DNA of 31,982 nt from JAUWMI01 sp964454265 (GCA_964454265.1 CAYVXD010000036.1:1-31982); one strand, 5' to 3'; counted from the stretch's first letter, positions 16,118-25,018 are shown. The notes: generated from the letters alone by a model not told the origin. Translations and numbers: made by a program.

Positions 16118-17434
16118 TTATTTACTTATCTTAATCGTGCCTCCTACTTTCTCCACCCGGAGTGTCAGCCCCTTCACCTCCAACACGCGAATCTTCTCGC
16201 CCAGTCTAAGCGGCTCGCCGTCAGTATAGGCGCTCCATTCCTCTCCATCCACAAGCACAATGCCTGACGGATCCAGCGGAAGTTTCACCACACCTTCGGC
16301 ATCCTCCAGTCGCTCAATACCCGAAACAATCCGGCCACGATGTGCCCTCCAGACCAGACGGATTACAATGAGAAAAAACGCCGTGGTCACGATCACGAAT
16401 GCTAGGATCAGGCTCTTGCCCACCGTGTAAAAGGGCGATGGCGAAAAGAGGATAAGGGAGCCAAGCGCAAATGCGATAATCCCACCTAATCCGAGCGCTC
16501 CATAGGATGGCGTCTTCAGCTCAAGCACAAAGAAGATCATTGCCAGGATGATGAGAAACACACCAGCCAGGTTGACCGGCAGACTGGCAAACGCCATGAG
16601 CGCGAGGATGATGAAGATCGCCCCTGCGACCCCCGGAAAGATGGCACCAACGTGCGTGACTTCGTAAATAAGCCCATAGATGCCAAGCAGGAAGAAGATG
16701 TACGCCACATTTGGATCTGCCAGTGCGTGAAAGAACTTTTCGCGCCAGTTCATCGAGATGCGGTTCACCAGCATATCGCGCGTGCGGAGCGTCTTTGGCC
16801 CACTGCGCATCATCGCAACCTTGCCATCCAGCTGGCGCAGCAAGTGAGGCATACTTTCCGCCACGATATCAATAACGTTGGCTTCCAGGGCTTCGCGCTC
16901 GGTTATCGAGACGCTCTCGCGCACAGCCTTCTCAGCCCAGTCGACGTTCCGGTGACGCTTTTCCGCAATGGACCTAATATACGCAGCCGCGTCGTTAAGG
17001 ATCTTATCAGAGGCTCCTTTTCCAGTTAAGTCAACAGGATGGGCAGCGCCAATATTTGTGCCGGGAGCCATCGCGGCAAAGTCGGCAGCCATAGTGATGA
17101 ATACACCTGCTGAGGCCGCGCGGGCTCCACTTGGCGACACATAAACAACTACCGGAACTGCGGCATTCATTATCTTTTGTACTATCACGCGCATTGAGGG
17201 ATCCAGTCCACCCGGTGTGTCGATCTCCACAATCACGCATTCGGCATTCATCTCTTCTGCAAGTTCGATGCCGCGCGTAATGTAACCGCTCGCCATCGGG
17301 TTGATCACACCCTCGAAGCTGAGCAGCGCTACTGGGCCAGACGTGACAGTATCGCGTGGTGCTGCGGCGAGCCCGGCCCAGAGCAGAAGAAATCCAAGCA
17401 CCGGAATAACCCGGCGCCATGTGTGCTTGCTCAT
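16118..17434 (-). CDS. nfeD: NfeD family membrane-bound ClpP-class serine protease
   Basis: 438 residues: signal peptide (about 1-25), periplasmic ClpP-like protease domain (about 30-235), a block of membrane helices (about 240-370) and a C-terminal OB-fold NfeD domain (about 375-435). The catalytic Ser-Lys dyad of the archaeal homologue (1510-N) is conserved: S108 in RAASAG and, by alignment, K144 in SDKILN. Supporting motifs are EIDTPGG at 70-76 and MAPGTNIGAAHP. These proteases cleave the C-terminus of the partner stomatin/slipin, encoded 25 nt downstream. The operon is therefore a standard NfeD1b-slipin unit. The start ATG at 17432-17434 has only a weak GGGGAC-type ribosome binding site. 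All key residues are present, so I expect an active enzyme. Confidence 0.93.
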   Translation of the reverse strand: MSKHTWRRVIPVLGFLLLWAGLAAAPRDTVTSGPVALLSFEGVINPMASGYITRGIELAEEMNAECVIVEIDTPGGLDPSMRVIVQKIMNAAVPVVVYVSPSGARAASAGVFITMAADFAAMAPGTNIGAAHPVDLTGKGASDKILNDAAAYIRSIAEKRHRNVDWAEKAVRESVSITEREALEANVIDIVAESMPHLLRQLDGKVAMMRSGPKTLRTRDMLVNRISMNWREKFFHALADPNVAYIFFLLGIYGLIYEVTHVGAIFPGVAGAIFIILALMAFASLPVNLAGVFLIILAMIFFVLELKTPSYGALGLGGIIAFALGSLILFSPSPFYTVGKSLILAFVIVTTAFFLIVIRLVWRAHRGRIVSGIERLEDAEGVVKLPLDPSGIVLVDGEEWSAYTDGEPLRLGEKIRVLEVKGLTLRVEKVGGTIKISK

Positions 17435-17451
17435 AAATTCAGTCCCCTTAC

Positions 17452-17480
17452 AAAATAAGTATGCTGCAGAAAGGTGTCAG
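17452..17480 (-). promoter_or_regulatory. Candidate promoter for the nfeD-slipin operon
   Basis: On the minus strand CTGACA (17475-17480; 5 of 6 to TTGACA) is followed after 17 nt by TATTTT (17452-17457; 4 of 6 to TATAAT). It lies just upstream of the nfeD start and gives a very short leader. Consensus match only. Confidence 0.35.
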
Positions 17481-17663
17481 GCTAACACTGAAATACCCTG
17501 ACCCACATTGTCTTAATTCATGCGTTTATCCTATCCGCAGGAAATTGCTGAATGAAAAAATTCTGCCTAGCTCGCAACTTTACCCTGATTAGAAACAAGG
17601 CGGTGCGAAAAGTCAATATAAACCACACATCATTTGGACAACGGACAACGCACTATTTTTTTC

Positions 17664-17691
17664 GTAGGGGCACGCCGCGGCGTGTCCCTAC
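17664..17691. repeat. GTAGGGGC-family palindrome, CGCCGCGGCG core
   Basis: Same core as the copy at 10974-11001, with one change in the right arm (GTCCCTAC). The gap 17435-17983 holds this element, the tandem unit at 17745-17789, the variant at 17797-17822 and the nfeD promoter candidate. I see nothing else in it. Confidence 0.8.
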
Positions 17692-17744
17692 TACAACGTC
17701 CACCAAAACAATCGGTGGTTCTTATTTAGCCAACTTTCGCTTTC

Positions 17745-17789
17745 ACCCCACCTGAAGGTTCACCTTGAAAGGTTCACCTTGAAAGGCGG
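17745..17789. repeat. Tandem GGTTCACCTTGAAA units
   Basis: Two exact 14-nt units, GGTTCACCTTGAAA, lie at 17757-17784, preceded by a degenerate unit. They are variants of the TTCACCCTGAAGG repeat at the start of the window, about 17.5 kb away. Confidence 0.7.
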
Positions 17790-17796
17790 GTGCAAA

Positions 17797-17822
17797 GTAG
17801 AGACCGCCTCAAGGCGGCCTAC
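17797..17822. repeat. Divergent GTAG...CTAC palindrome, CCGCCTCAAGGCGG core
   Basis: The ends GTAG/CTAC match the GTAGGGGC family. The body is different, with the inverted core CCGCCT-C-AAGGCGG. It may be a distant member of that family or an independent element. Confidence 0.6.
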
Positions 17823-17983
17823 AATAAAGGTATCGTGCAAAATTCGTGTATCTTAATGCCCTTCATATAGCGCCATTAAAGCCTCACCGTACTCAAGTCA
17901 CTTGGAAAAAGTTCTAAAGTCCAGAAACAAATTTAGACACCTTGAGTTATTAAAACAGGCAGCCCTAATGCCGACCTGGAGCA

Positions 17984-19273
17984 TTACTCCTCTTTTTCTT
18001 TGTGCGCAGGTATAATCTGCTTTAGACGCTCGCCTATTTTCTGTGTCCCCTTTTTCAGCTCCTCAGGGGCGGCCTTGAGTGTCTCCTTGCCTGACTCCAG
18101 TGCGCTCTCGAGTATTTCTATGCCGGTGTCAACACCCAGCTTTCCCACATCTCGCAGCTCCAGAATTTTGTTTTGCACTGCCTTGCTCACGGCGCGGGCA
18201 ATAGTTTGCTCCAGATTGAATTGCGGGTCATGCACATTGCCGCTTACGTGTGCTGTTATTGGTATCGAGCCTTCCGGTGAGGTGAAGAATGCCACGACCA
18301 GACGAGCAGGCAATCCAAAGACTTTGCGCATTGCCATCCTCGTTCGCACAGCAACATCCATCTCAGAAAAGGTGATCTGAATTTGCATGTTGAGCATGTT
18401 ATGCTGGCAGACAGCGCGGGTTTCTGCCGATACGAAGCCATGACGTATCTCAAGAGGCGAGCTGGCGTAGTAGGGCGCAAAATGCACCAGCCCCAGCCGC
18501 TCGAGCACAAGCTGCGCATCCATTGAGAGCGTGTTACTCAAAAAATCTCCCTTACCCTCAACATTTAGCCTCGCCCCCGGTTTGTCGAGGAGCCGCGCCG
18601 TTAGCTTGTAGGTTGTGGGCATCTGAGAGTCGGAAGTTGCGGGCCGGAGGTTGCGCACCCGCACATTCAGCTCGTAGATAGCTGTGGCTAACGGTTGGTC
18701 GTTGGCCTTATGATCCAGAAAAACAATCTCGCCCTTTTTCACGGTAATTGAATTAATGCGGATCGCTGGCGGTTGGGATGGCGTCGGCTTCGGCGGTGGG
18801 GCCTCTTCCTTGGACATCTGCTCAATGAGGCGAAGCACACCGATCTCCCCCTGGGTGTTACGTTCGAGCACAAGCATTGGATTCTTGACCGCGACGCGCT
18901 GGATGGTCAAGGTCTTGCCGAGCAGCGACCAGACCTTCACGTTTACTTCTAATTCCTTGAGCTGAATCGGCTCGCGCGTCTGAAATCCTTCAGGCCCCTG
19001 GATGCGCAGACCCTGGATCCAAACCGCGCCGCGCAGCAGACTGAGGTCTACGTCCTTAATCTGCACGGTTGTCTCCAATATCCTGCTCAGCGAGCGCTGA
19101 AGCACTGACCGCACCACAAAAGGCAGAGCGATCCGCACGAGCACGAGCAAAATCACTACAGCCCAGATCAGCCGAATAATTATGCGCTTTGCCCGCGCAC
19201 GAGACGGTGGCGCCGCAAAAGTCGGGGGTGGAATAAGCGGCTTGACCGATTGTTGCGCTGATTCCGAAACCAT
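17984..19273 (-). CDS. AsmA/DUF748-like membrane protein
   Basis: 429 residues. The ATG at 19271-19273 follows AGGAAG with 9-nt spacing; the GTG nine codons upstream has no such site. After a Pro-rich cytoplasmic stretch there is one membrane helix (about 32-55), then the RSLSRILETTVQIKDVDLSLLRG strand typical of AsmA/DUF748 proteins and a long beta-rich periplasmic region with LRIQGPEGFQ, GEIVFLDH and HVSGNVHDPQFNLEQTI. The last 80 or so residues are helical and charged. Such proteins span the periplasm and are linked to lipid transport or outer-membrane maintenance. That role is inferred from family resemblance. It lies 93 nt downstream of rlpA on the same strand. Confidence 0.75.
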   Translation of the reverse strand: MVSESAQQSVKPLIPPPTFAAPPSRARAKRIIIRLIWAVVILLVLVRIALPFVVRSVLQRSLSRILETTVQIKDVDLSLLRGAVWIQGLRIQGPEGFQTREPIQLKELEVNVKVWSLLGKTLTIQRVAVKNPMLVLERNTQGEIGVLRLIEQMSKEEAPPPKPTPSQPPAIRINSITVKKGEIVFLDHKANDQPLATAIYELNVRVRNLRPATSDSQMPTTYKLTARLLDKPGARLNVEGKGDFLSNTLSMDAQLVLERLGLVHFAPYYASSPLEIRHGFVSAETRAVCQHNMLNMQIQITFSEMDVAVRTRMAMRKVFGLPARLVVAFFTSPEGSIPITAHVSGNVHDPQFNLEQTIARAVSKAVQNKILELRDVGKLGVDTGIEILESALESGKETLKAAPEELKKGTQKIGERLKQIIPAHKEKEE

Positions 19274-19366
19274 GTGAGAAGACTTCCTGTCTTTACGCAC
19301 GTTAAGTATCAGTCAGAGATCAGGTCATGCTGTGGGCTAAGGCGGATGATACACCCAGAGCTCAGT

Positions 19367-19816
19367 TCATCGGCGCCGTTTGCGAGGCTCAGGATACTTC
19401 AGTACCTCAACGCGCGTAGGTACAATGCCATCCTCAAGCATGTCCAATTTCTTAGCTGCGCGCCGCGAGAGATCAATAATGCGCCCTTCCACGTAAGGCC
19501 CGCGGTCGTTAATCCGCACCACAACCTGCCGATTGTTTTTGAGATTCGTCGCGCGCACAATTGTATCAAAGGGGAACGTTTTATGCGCCGCGGTCAAGCG
19601 CCGAGGATTGAATCTCTCGCCATTCGCAGTGAGGCGGCCAGCATGATCCTTACCGTACCACGATGCAATACCCTTCTCTACAGAATAGCGCTGGTTGCGG
19701 CCGGTATTGTTAATCATGCGCACAGAGGTGCCGGCACACCCTGCGGCAAAGAGTATCACCAGGACCACCATGGCCTGCAAACGCCGTGTGCAATAACCCT
19801 CGCAGCAAACCGGCAT
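19367..19816 (-). CDS. rlpA: RlpA-type septal ring lipoprotein / lytic transglycosylase
   Basis: About 149 residues. A hydrophobic signal segment ends in the lipobox LFAAGC, predicting a lipid-anchored protein. The rest is a compact double-psi beta-barrel of the RlpA family: GIASWYGKDHAGRLTANGE, LTAAHKTFPFDT, VVVRINDRGPY and GRIIDLSRRAAKKLDM are all present, including the conserved His and Asp of the barrel. RlpA proteins cleave naked peptidoglycan strands at the division site. No SPOR domain follows, so this is the short form. The start is uncertain: 19816 gives a normal lipoprotein signal length, while in-frame starts up to 19909 are open. No upstream site is clearly best. Confidence 0.87.
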   Translation of the reverse strand: MPVCCEGYCTRRLQAMVVLVILFAAGCAGTSVRMINNTGRNQRYSVEKGIASWYGKDHAGRLTANGERFNPRRLTAAHKTFPFDTIVRATNLKNNRQVVVRINDRGPYVEGRIIDLSRRAAKKLDMLEDGIVPTRVEVLKYPEPRKRRR

Positions 19817-20272
19817 ACGTGAGATACGAATCAGATTTCTTGATGGGTGCGAACGCCTCACAACTATGTGCAACTCCTCACGGCGTGTCGTTGTGCGTGC
19901 CCCTGTCATTAGGCGTCTTCTGAGGCCGCACTGAGCGGCAACTGAGCAGAGCTGATGACTGATTGCTCATGCAATTTGTCTTTAAGGAAGCAGGTCAAAC
20001 GCGATCAATACGCAATTTGGCACTGCATCGCTTTTCCATGACCTTCCTTGTCTATTACATTCGCCGGCGTACTCCTTGTCAACCCAAACCTGGCGTGTTC
20101 CCGCATTCATCAGGGGTGGCCCAACGTTTGGGGTGTAAATAGACGCGATTCAGCGCACAATTTAGTTGACGCTCTGGCTGGCTATCTCTAGATAATACGG
20201 CATATACGCTCGGTCGGAGCACGCTTGGGCGTGTGATAGGCAAGAAATGTGCTCCTGAAGATTCTGAGACAC
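19817..20272. other. Divergent intergenic region between rlpA and the O-antigen ligase operon
   Basis: Part of this stretch may belong to an N-terminal extension of rlpA (up to 19909). The remainder contains a promoter candidate for the rightward operon (20166-20196) and a small stem CACGC-TTGG-GCGTG near 20220-20233, just before the first gene. No palindrome of the GTAGGGGC family is present. Confidence 0.45.
20166..20196 (+). promoter_or_regulatory. Candidate promoter for the O-antigen ligase / GKRP-like operon
   Basis: TTGACG (20166-20171; 5 of 6 to the -35 consensus) is followed by GATAAT (20191-20196; 5 of 6) with a long 19-nt spacer, or by TAGATA with a 17-nt spacer. It lies about 75-105 nt before the first gene in the right direction. 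Confidence 0.4.
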
Positions 20273-22633
20273 ATGACGCTTCAGACCCACGAAATTATTA
20301 TAGACCATCCAGGGCCGCTGCGCCTTGCCAGAATGCTGCTTGTCTTGCTCATTGGCATTCTGCTATTCATTCTGGTGGATCTGTTGGCCTATTCAAATTT
20401 TGTCATCGTCTACCTGAGCACGCTTCTCCTGGTTTTCGTTTGGATTCGTCCAATTTTCTGCCTGTATTTCCTCGTGATTCTGTTTCCTTTGTTCGGCGAT
20501 AACCCTGGTGGACGTTACCGGCTTTATTTTCTCGACATGGTGGTTGTAATTCTGTTACTCGAGTGGCTGGTGCGACTGCTACGGCAGAGACCATTAAGAT
20601 TTCGCCGTACGCCATTTGATCTATGGATCGGGCTATTTGTCTTTCTCACGTGTCTTTCTTTTGCGCCGCTCTGGAATGTAATAGGACATGAGTATCTGGC
20701 CAGCAGCGGCCTGTTTCACTTTCTTTACAAGACATATACCACGTATGCAACGACGATGCGCTGGTCACTGCGAGCATTTCTGGATCTCGGCCTGTCAGTG
20801 CTGCTATTTTACTATATTGTAAATCGCGTGGAGACCCTGAGCCAGGTAAAATGGCTGCTGGTCTGTTTAATCGGATCAGCGCTTGTGACATCACTGCTAG
20901 GGATTCTGGACTATCATGGCCTCATTTCACTCACCTTTTACCGGCCGCTGAACAAGGACATTCTCGCTCTGGGCTTCATGCGTTTGCAGTCGCTGTTCGG
21001 CCATTCAGGGTGGTTTGCCGAGTATCTGGTGATGGTGGCGCCGTTTCTGATTGCAGCGTTGATCTTCTCGCGGCGTAAACGAACTGTATGGGGATTCCTT
21101 GCGTTGTATATAATGGTGCATGCGCTGATCTTCACGTATGCGCGTGGTGGATGGTGGGCATTTCTGGCGAGTGGGGGATTTGTGATTGCACTGGTGGCAG
21201 GGGCGAAGCCGCTCGTCTTGCGCCAGGCACGGCTGCGCACCTACGTTATTGCGCTGGTAATCGCGTTGTCCATAGTGGCGACTGGAATCTTCACGCTCGT
21301 TCAGCTGAAGCGTCACGACCATCCGCTCGCCACTCGTCTGCTCCAGGTTGCGCGGTTCAAAGATCGCCAGGACATCTGGGCAGCCTCGCTTCGCTTATAT
21401 ACTCTTCAGCCGTTGTTTGGCATTGGCCTGGGGAATTACTATGTGCGCCACTCGATCACCTTTTTGCCGCCGCATCCCTATGACAGGCTGGACAAGGTAA
21501 CGGCACACAGCACGTATCTGCACATGCTGGTTGAGCGAGGGCCAATCGCGCTCCTTGTGTTCATAGGGCTGCTCGTGGTGGCACTGCGCTGGGGCATGAA
21601 AGTATTTCAACGGTGTACGCCGGATGATGCCCGCAAAAAATTCTTGCTCGGATGCACGGGTGCCCTGATTGCCTTTGCCGTCTACGGCCTGATGCAGTAC
21701 ATGTTTTATGTGCGCATAATCGAGCTTCTGTTCTGGATTATTCTGGGACTTCTGTTTTTTCTGATCAGAGATGACTTCAGATGTGCTCCGCTTGTCGCCA
21801 GCCGCTTGAAGCGCAGTATGCTTCTTGGCGGACTGGTAGTGCTTCTCCTGCTACGGATTCCCGGCTGTTCAACACGGGAGCTCTACTGGCGAGCAAATTG
21901 GTTTGATAAGACGTGGATTCTTGGTACTCGGACTCTGACCGTGAGTCGCCAGATTTCTATGCCGGTACTGCGGGTTTCTATATATGCCGACCATTTAGAC
22001 ATCCAGCACCGTCCAGTTAAGTTCGCATTTTGTATTGACGGCCAGCCGGTTGATACACGCATAATTTCTACTCGTGGCGTTCAGGATATTGAGTATTTCG
22101 TCCCAGACTTCGTGGGGAAGGCCTCGCGTCTTCAGTTCACTACAGACCGAACCTGGACGATGATGGACCGCAACCTATACGAGCTGCTCTACCCATTTGG
22201 AATTTCTGTCGCTGAAGAGATTACATGTGCGGACCGTGTTACCACGCCCACAGGTTTCTATTCATGGGAGACACTACCGGGCCCGCAGGATGCATCCGTT
22301 GCCCAGCGCACCTTTCGCTGGACGCACCAGCGTGCAGCGCTTACGGCTCCCGTGGAGAACCGGTATCTTACTGTGCCGCTCATGGTTGGACACCCTGACG
22401 TGGAGGAGCATCCCGTCAAGGTGGATATCTATTTCAACAGAACACTACTTAACACAGCAGTGTTTCATCAGCGGAATGTCTGGAAAGACGTAACCGTAGA
22501 AATTCCTGCGCCTGCGGGCACAGTAGGCACGCTGGGATTTGTTGTTAATCGCAGCTGGTGTCCGGCAGATTATGAGCTTGACGATCAGCGCGTGCTCGGT
22601 GTACTGATTGGCGAGTTTCGATGGCATTCATAG
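20273..22633 (+). CDS. O-antigen ligase (Wzy_C/WaaL family) with duplicated C-terminal extracytoplasmic domain
   Basis: About 786 residues. Roughly a dozen membrane helices fill residues 20-540. The Wzy_C core is visible as FTYARGGWWAFLASGG, the large loop with RQDIWAASLRLYTLQPLFGIGLGNY, and the conserved TAHSTYLHMLVERG. This family transfers or polymerises lipid-linked glycans at the periplasmic face. After the last helix (about 520-545) a soluble tail of about 230 residues contains two similar segments. Each has an RPVK/HPVK strand, a central V-P step and an FxxxRxW...L motif (around residues 580-650 and 710-785), suggesting two beta-sandwich modules. Start: ATG at 20273; a GTG at 20249 is the alternative. 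The next gene starts 13 nt after the stop. Confidence 0.85.
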   Translation: MTLQTHEIIIDHPGPLRLARMLLVLLIGILLFILVDLLAYSNFVIVYLSTLLLVFVWIRPIFCLYFLVILFPLFGDNPGGRYRLYFLDMVVVILLLEWLVRLLRQRPLRFRRTPFDLWIGLFVFLTCLSFAPLWNVIGHEYLASSGLFHFLYKTYTTYATTMRWSLRAFLDLGLSVLLFYYIVNRVETLSQVKWLLVCLIGSALVTSLLGILDYHGLISLTFYRPLNKDILALGFMRLQSLFGHSGWFAEYLVMVAPFLIAALIFSRRKRTVWGFLALYIMVHALIFTYARGGWWAFLASGGFVIALVAGAKPLVLRQARLRTYVIALVIALSIVATGIFTLVQLKRHDHPLATRLLQVARFKDRQDIWAASLRLYTLQPLFGIGLGNYYVRHSITFLPPHPYDRLDKVTAHSTYLHMLVERGPIALLVFIGLLVVALRWGMKVFQRCTPDDARKKFLLGCTGALIAFAVYGLMQYMFYVRIIELLFWIILGLLFFLIRDDFRCAPLVASRLKRSMLLGGLVVLLLLRIPGCSTRELYWRANWFDKTWILGTRTLTVSRQISMPVLRVSIYADHLDIQHRPVKFAFCIDGQPVDTRIISTRGVQDIEYFVPDFVGKASRLQFTTDRTWTMMDRNLYELLYPFGISVAEEITCADRVTTPTGFYSWETLPGPQDASVAQRTFRWTHQRAALTAPVENRYLTVPLMVGHPDVEEHPVKVDIYFNRTLLNTAVFHQRNVWKDVTVEIPAPAGTVGTLGFVVNRSWCPADYELDDQRVLGVLIGEFRWHS

Positions 22634-22646
22634 GGAGCAGAGACGA

Positions 22647-24443
22647 ATGACGGCTTCTCAAACCCAGAGCATTACCGAAACGCCAAATGACTTGACCCGT
22701 GACATTGATATTGCAGACGCTGGCGGGATTGTTGATCTTATGTGCCAGACCGATGCCCAGATATTTCACGGCTGGGAATCGTATCAAGGACTTGCTGGGC
22801 CGGAGATCCGAGAGAGAATTGTGGAAGTGATTGAGCGTCTCGAGCCGCTGATTCGGGATGCAGCTGACCGCGTTATTGTCATATCGGGTGCAGGAACCAG
22901 CGGTCGCCTCGCCATGTTTGCTGCGCGCACCTTCAATCGCCTGATGGCTGATGTAGGCAACCCTCCAATCTTCCGCTATCTCATTGCAGGCGGTGATCGC
23001 GCATTGATCAAGGCGCAGGAAGGAGCAGAAGACAATCCACACCAGGCGGTCGAGGATCTCCAAGCTGTAATCCAGGGCGCAAGCCAGGTCGCCTATTTTG
23101 GAATCACCTGCGGCTTGTCAGCGCCGTACATCGCTGGCCAGCTCGAGCACACTCTGAATCAGGCCGATACGCTGAACGTACTTCTGGGTTTCAATCCAAT
23201 TGATCTCGCGCGCAACGTACCCATTGAAGGGTGGGACAAGACCTTTCTGGATGTCGCACGCCGGGTCGAAGCAAGTCACCAAGGTGTGGTGCTGAACCCC
23301 ATCATTGGCCCCGAGCCGATAGCCGGCTCTACACGAATGATAGGGGGAAGTGCGACCAAGCTGCTCTTGGAATTGATATTCTCTCTGGCCATCCTGCGTA
23401 CCACCGACCGCCTAACGCCCCACATCCTCCTTCCAGAGCTCCGCGCCGACATGCCGCTTCGCGAGCTCTTGGATCGTCTGATCCAACGCTATGACGAAGC
23501 ACGCATTGCCACGTATCACGAGCGCGACACAATCAGCCAGCTCGTCCAGATTGCAAGTGAGGCGCTGCGGGCAAAAGCCCACATTTACTATCTAGGCCGC
23601 GATGTCTACGGCACCCTTGGTACGATTGACGCCTCTGAGTGTCCGCCAACCTTTGGCGCAGATTTTGAAGATGTCCGTGGATTCATTGACCAGGGATGGC
23701 TTGGGTTGCTTGGGCCGGAAAAAGACCTCAGCCACGTTGGCCCGCCTTACCGAATTAGCCTGGAGGAGTTCGCAAATGAAAAGCTCCCGTATCTGGCAGA
23801 ATGCGACCTGGTCATCGGGCTTGGCACACCAGATGATCTGGCATTTCTTGGCCCCCTGCTCACACGCTCGCAACAAGCAGGAGCCGGCACTGGCGCAGTG
23901 GTGCTTCGCACCGCGCAGTCGGGCCCTTCACGCGGCAAAGATGCATCGGCACAGGAGGCACGTGAACTTCCGTCAGCACTTGCCAAACGGCTGGATACTA
24001 TTGTCGCGCCTGACATCGTTCCATCAGGATTCATTCAAGGCTACAACATTCTGGCTGAGTTTGCGACAAAGCTCATCCTAAACACCATTACCACCGGGGC
24101 CCATGTGATCTCGGGCAAAGTGTATCAGAACCGGATGATTGACCTTAAGATCAGCAACGCGAAGCTCTATCACCGCACTATCAGGATTATTTCGACCATT
24201 ATGGGGGTAAGCGAGAAGGTTGCACGCCAAAGCCTCCTGCGTGCCATCTACGAAACCAATGATATTAGCTCGGGCCTTGTACGTGCGCCTATTTCGCGTC
24301 ACGTAGAAACTGCGACATTAAAGGAGAAAGTAGTTCCCAAGGCGCTTCTAATTGCCACGGGGAAATTCACATACGAAGGGGCGTCCAGCGCGCTGCGCAA
24401 AGATCCTGTTGTGCGCAACGTCATTGAAAAAACGCTAAAGTAA
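22647..24443 (+). CDS. Double-SIS-domain protein of the GKRP/MurQ family
   Basis: 598 residues from the ATG at 22647, preceded by GGGAG with 9-nt spacing. The first SIS lobe has GAGTSGRL, YLIAGGDRALIKA, EGAED (E125-D129) and GSTRMIGGSATKLLLE. The second has YYLGRDVYGTLG, then DASECPPTFGADFEDVRGF (E331), and the C-terminal helical cap has TTGAHVISGKVYQNRMIDL and APISRHVE. The order, spacing and wording of both lobes match vertebrate glucokinase regulatory protein, which is known to descend from bacterial N-acetylmuramate-6-phosphate etherase (MurQ). MurQ enzymes need two glutamates (E83 and E114 in E. coli); here E331 (lobe 2) and E128 (lobe 1) are the counterparts, one per lobe. It is either a composite MurNAc-6-P etherase or a sugar-phosphate sensor. 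It is co-transcribed with an O-antigen ligase. Confidence 0.9.
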   Translation: MTASQTQSITETPNDLTRDIDIADAGGIVDLMCQTDAQIFHGWESYQGLAGPEIRERIVEVIERLEPLIRDAADRVIVISGAGTSGRLAMFAARTFNRLMADVGNPPIFRYLIAGGDRALIKAQEGAEDNPHQAVEDLQAVIQGASQVAYFGITCGLSAPYIAGQLEHTLNQADTLNVLLGFNPIDLARNVPIEGWDKTFLDVARRVEASHQGVVLNPIIGPEPIAGSTRMIGGSATKLLLELIFSLAILRTTDRLTPHILLPELRADMPLRELLDRLIQRYDEARIATYHERDTISQLVQIASEALRAKAHIYYLGRDVYGTLGTIDASECPPTFGADFEDVRGFIDQGWLGLLGPEKDLSHVGPPYRISLEEFANEKLPYLAECDLVIGLGTPDDLAFLGPLLTRSQQAGAGTGAVVLRTAQSGPSRGKDASAQEARELPSALAKRLDTIVAPDIVPSGFIQGYNILAEFATKLILNTITTGAHVISGKVYQNRMIDLKISNAKLYHRTIRIISTIMGVSEKVARQSLLRAIYETNDISSGLVRAPISRHVETATLKEKVVPKALLIATGKFTYEGASSALRKDPVVRNVIEKTLK

Positions 24444-24480
24444 GCCGTGGTTTTTATGGAGGAAGCTTGCACGAGACGGG

Positions 24481-24876
24481 TCAGTCTTTTTTCTCTTCAT
24501 TCTTAGCAAGCAGTTCTACTAATTCACTCAGGGCCTTCTTTTCCTCCTCGTTGATGGTGTCAAAGAAGACACCCATCTTACAGATGGGCAGACTGCCCCT
24601 GGCATCGTAGTCAATCCACACGATCTTGCCGATCAGCGGCCCCATGGCAACCTTCTGCGGTGGGGGTAAGAACACCTTTGCCCACCGCTGCTGCGTCAGG
24701 AGCTTCTTGTAGTATGGTTCGCTCATGCCCGGAAGGTAGATCATCATTCCCCGCTCGCTAATGTCCGCGGTATAGCCATCAGCCTCTTCCGGCCGAAATG
24801 TCTCTTCCGGGAGCAGAACCAGCACCTTCACATCCAGCCGTACTTGTACACGCTTTGTTCGTCGTACATCTTTCAT
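24481..24876 (-). CDS. PilZ domain protein, putative c-di-GMP receptor
   Basis: 131 residues from the ATG at 24874-24876, which follows GGTGAGAG. Both c-di-GMP-binding signatures of PilZ are present: RRTKRVQVR near the N-terminus (RxxxR) and ADISERGMMI (D/NxSxxG). The remaining strands include KIVWIDYD and CKMGVFFDTI, and the protein ends in a charged helix. It is a stand-alone PilZ domain with no attached output domain. It lies convergent with the GKRP-like gene, 37 nt from its end. The likely role is a cytoplasmic c-di-GMP sensor; its target cannot be read from the neighbours. Confidence 0.88.
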   Translation of the reverse strand: MKDVRRTKRVQVRLDVKVLVLLPEETFRPEEADGYTADISERGMMIYLPGMSEPYYKKLLTQQRWAKVFLPPPQKVAMGPLIGKIVWIDYDARGSLPICKMGVFFDTINEEEKKALSELVELLAKNEEKKD

Positions 24877-25018
24877 TTTCAACTCTCACCCTTCTCGGGC
24901 GTGCGGGGCCTGCTGCGCTGACGCTAGACCTTGTATCCATCCGGACGCGCACGCCGCGTCCCGGAGGCTGGCTGTATTCGCTGTCTGGCGCCGGCAAAGC
25001 CAGGGTTGCACGCCTCTA

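Noticed and set aside
17552..17755. Open frame of 67 codons in the gap before the DUF748-like gene
   Set aside because: The frame includes the palindromic element at 17664-17691 and has no ribosome binding site.
17745..17789. Tandem units as a possible CRISPR
   Set aside because: Units are only 14 nt, directly adjacent with no spacers, and similar units are scattered elsewhere; no cas gene is present.
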